This document shows, in pieces, positions 5,017 through 5,097 of a stretch of 5,097 nucleotides of DNA. A model generated the notes under the pieces. That model saw nothing but the letters and a program-made list of their open reading frames with translations. It ran no database searches and had not been told where the DNA came from. The DNA lies in the NCBI GenBank assembly GCA_937911855.1, contig CALDPK010000148.1, positions 1 to 5,097 on the forward strand. Direction: 5' to 3'. Source of the stretch: an uncultured Trueperaceae bacterium (GTDB lineage Bacteria; Deinococcota; Deinococci; Deinococcales; Trueperaceae). Position 1 is the stretch's first letter, and each line of letters opens with the position of its first letter. The position numbers were made by a program, and so were the translations under genes.

Positions 5017-5097
5017 GCCAAGCAGGAGTTGATGGAGGTCGTCGACTTCCTGCGTAATCCGGGCAAGTACCACGCGCTGGGCGCGCGGCTGCCGGTG
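4993..5097 (+). CDS. ftsH: FtsH (AAA+ membrane zinc metalloprotease) fragment
   Basis: The plus strand reads ADVAGEDEAKQELMEVVDFL then RNPGKYHALGARLPV up to the window edge. This matches the stretch of FtsH at the entry to the AAA+ module, immediately before the Walker A segment (GVLLVGPPGTGKT would come next). FtsH is a membrane-anchored ATP-dependent protease for quality control of membrane proteins. Thirty-five codons are seen; the usual preceding TF of TFADVAG is absent, because before 4993 the DNA only makes sense as dppB on the other strand. It continues beyond the window. Family identity is very secure despite the length; its linkage to the dpp genes is not credible. Confidence 0.85.

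Noticed and set aside
4639..5073. DppB starting at the ATG at 5073 as a short complete protein of 144 residues
   Set aside because: The first 19 residues are antisense to ftsH and do not resemble a permease. A real DppB is about 300 or more residues with its helices upstream of this point.

Overview
The window is a GC-rich bacterial fragment, and I read it as a mosaic rather than one continuous locus. About 4.5 kb in the middle (roughly 490 to 5010) carries ordinary transport and peptide-metabolism genes, all on the minus strand. Both ends run into short pieces of unrelated genes that change identity, and often strand, within 70 to 190 bp.

Reading in the direction of transcription (high to low coordinates), the middle holds: the C-terminal part of a DppB/OppB-like permease (5016-4639); a complete DppC/OppC-like permease whose GTG start overlaps the dppB stop by 4 nt (4642-3710); a complete cytoplasmic SH3b-SH3b-NlpC/P60 peptidase of the YkfC type (3665-2745); a 140-bp gap with a plausible sigma70-type promoter; a complete LivJ-type amino-acid-binding protein with a signal peptide (2604-1441); a 104-bp gap holding a perfect 12-bp GC hairpin; and a LivH-type permease that starts at TTG (1336) and loses family identity near position 490. 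Functionally this is a dipeptide/oligopeptide importer coupled to a peptidoglycan-peptide hydrolase, followed by a branched-chain amino-acid ABC importer.

The left 490 bp, read from low to high coordinates, match in turn a DUF6351-type hydrolase fragment (minus), an EboE-like fragment (plus), a response-regulator receiver fragment (minus) and a fragment of an uncharacterised secreted-protein family (minus), which then meets truncated livH. The right end (4993-5097) is an FtsH fragment on the plus strand, and it meets dppB in opposite orientation. At the three opposite-strand joins, a stretch of about 20 to 27 nt can be read as a good match to both genes. This is what an assembler produces when it joins unrelated sequences through a shared short k-mer. 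I regard misassembly or amplification chimerism as far more likely than a real rearrangement or a new system.

Taxonomy: high GC, the LivJ signal-peptide style and the gene repertoire would fit a Deinococcota/Trueperaceae-like or actinobacterial source, but this is a low-confidence impression. Third-position GC is nearly 100% through most of dppC and roughly 70% at the start of the peptidase gene, so even the middle may combine two genomes. I saw no RNA genes, CRISPR arrays, insertion sequences or origins, and I found no convincing previously undescribed system.
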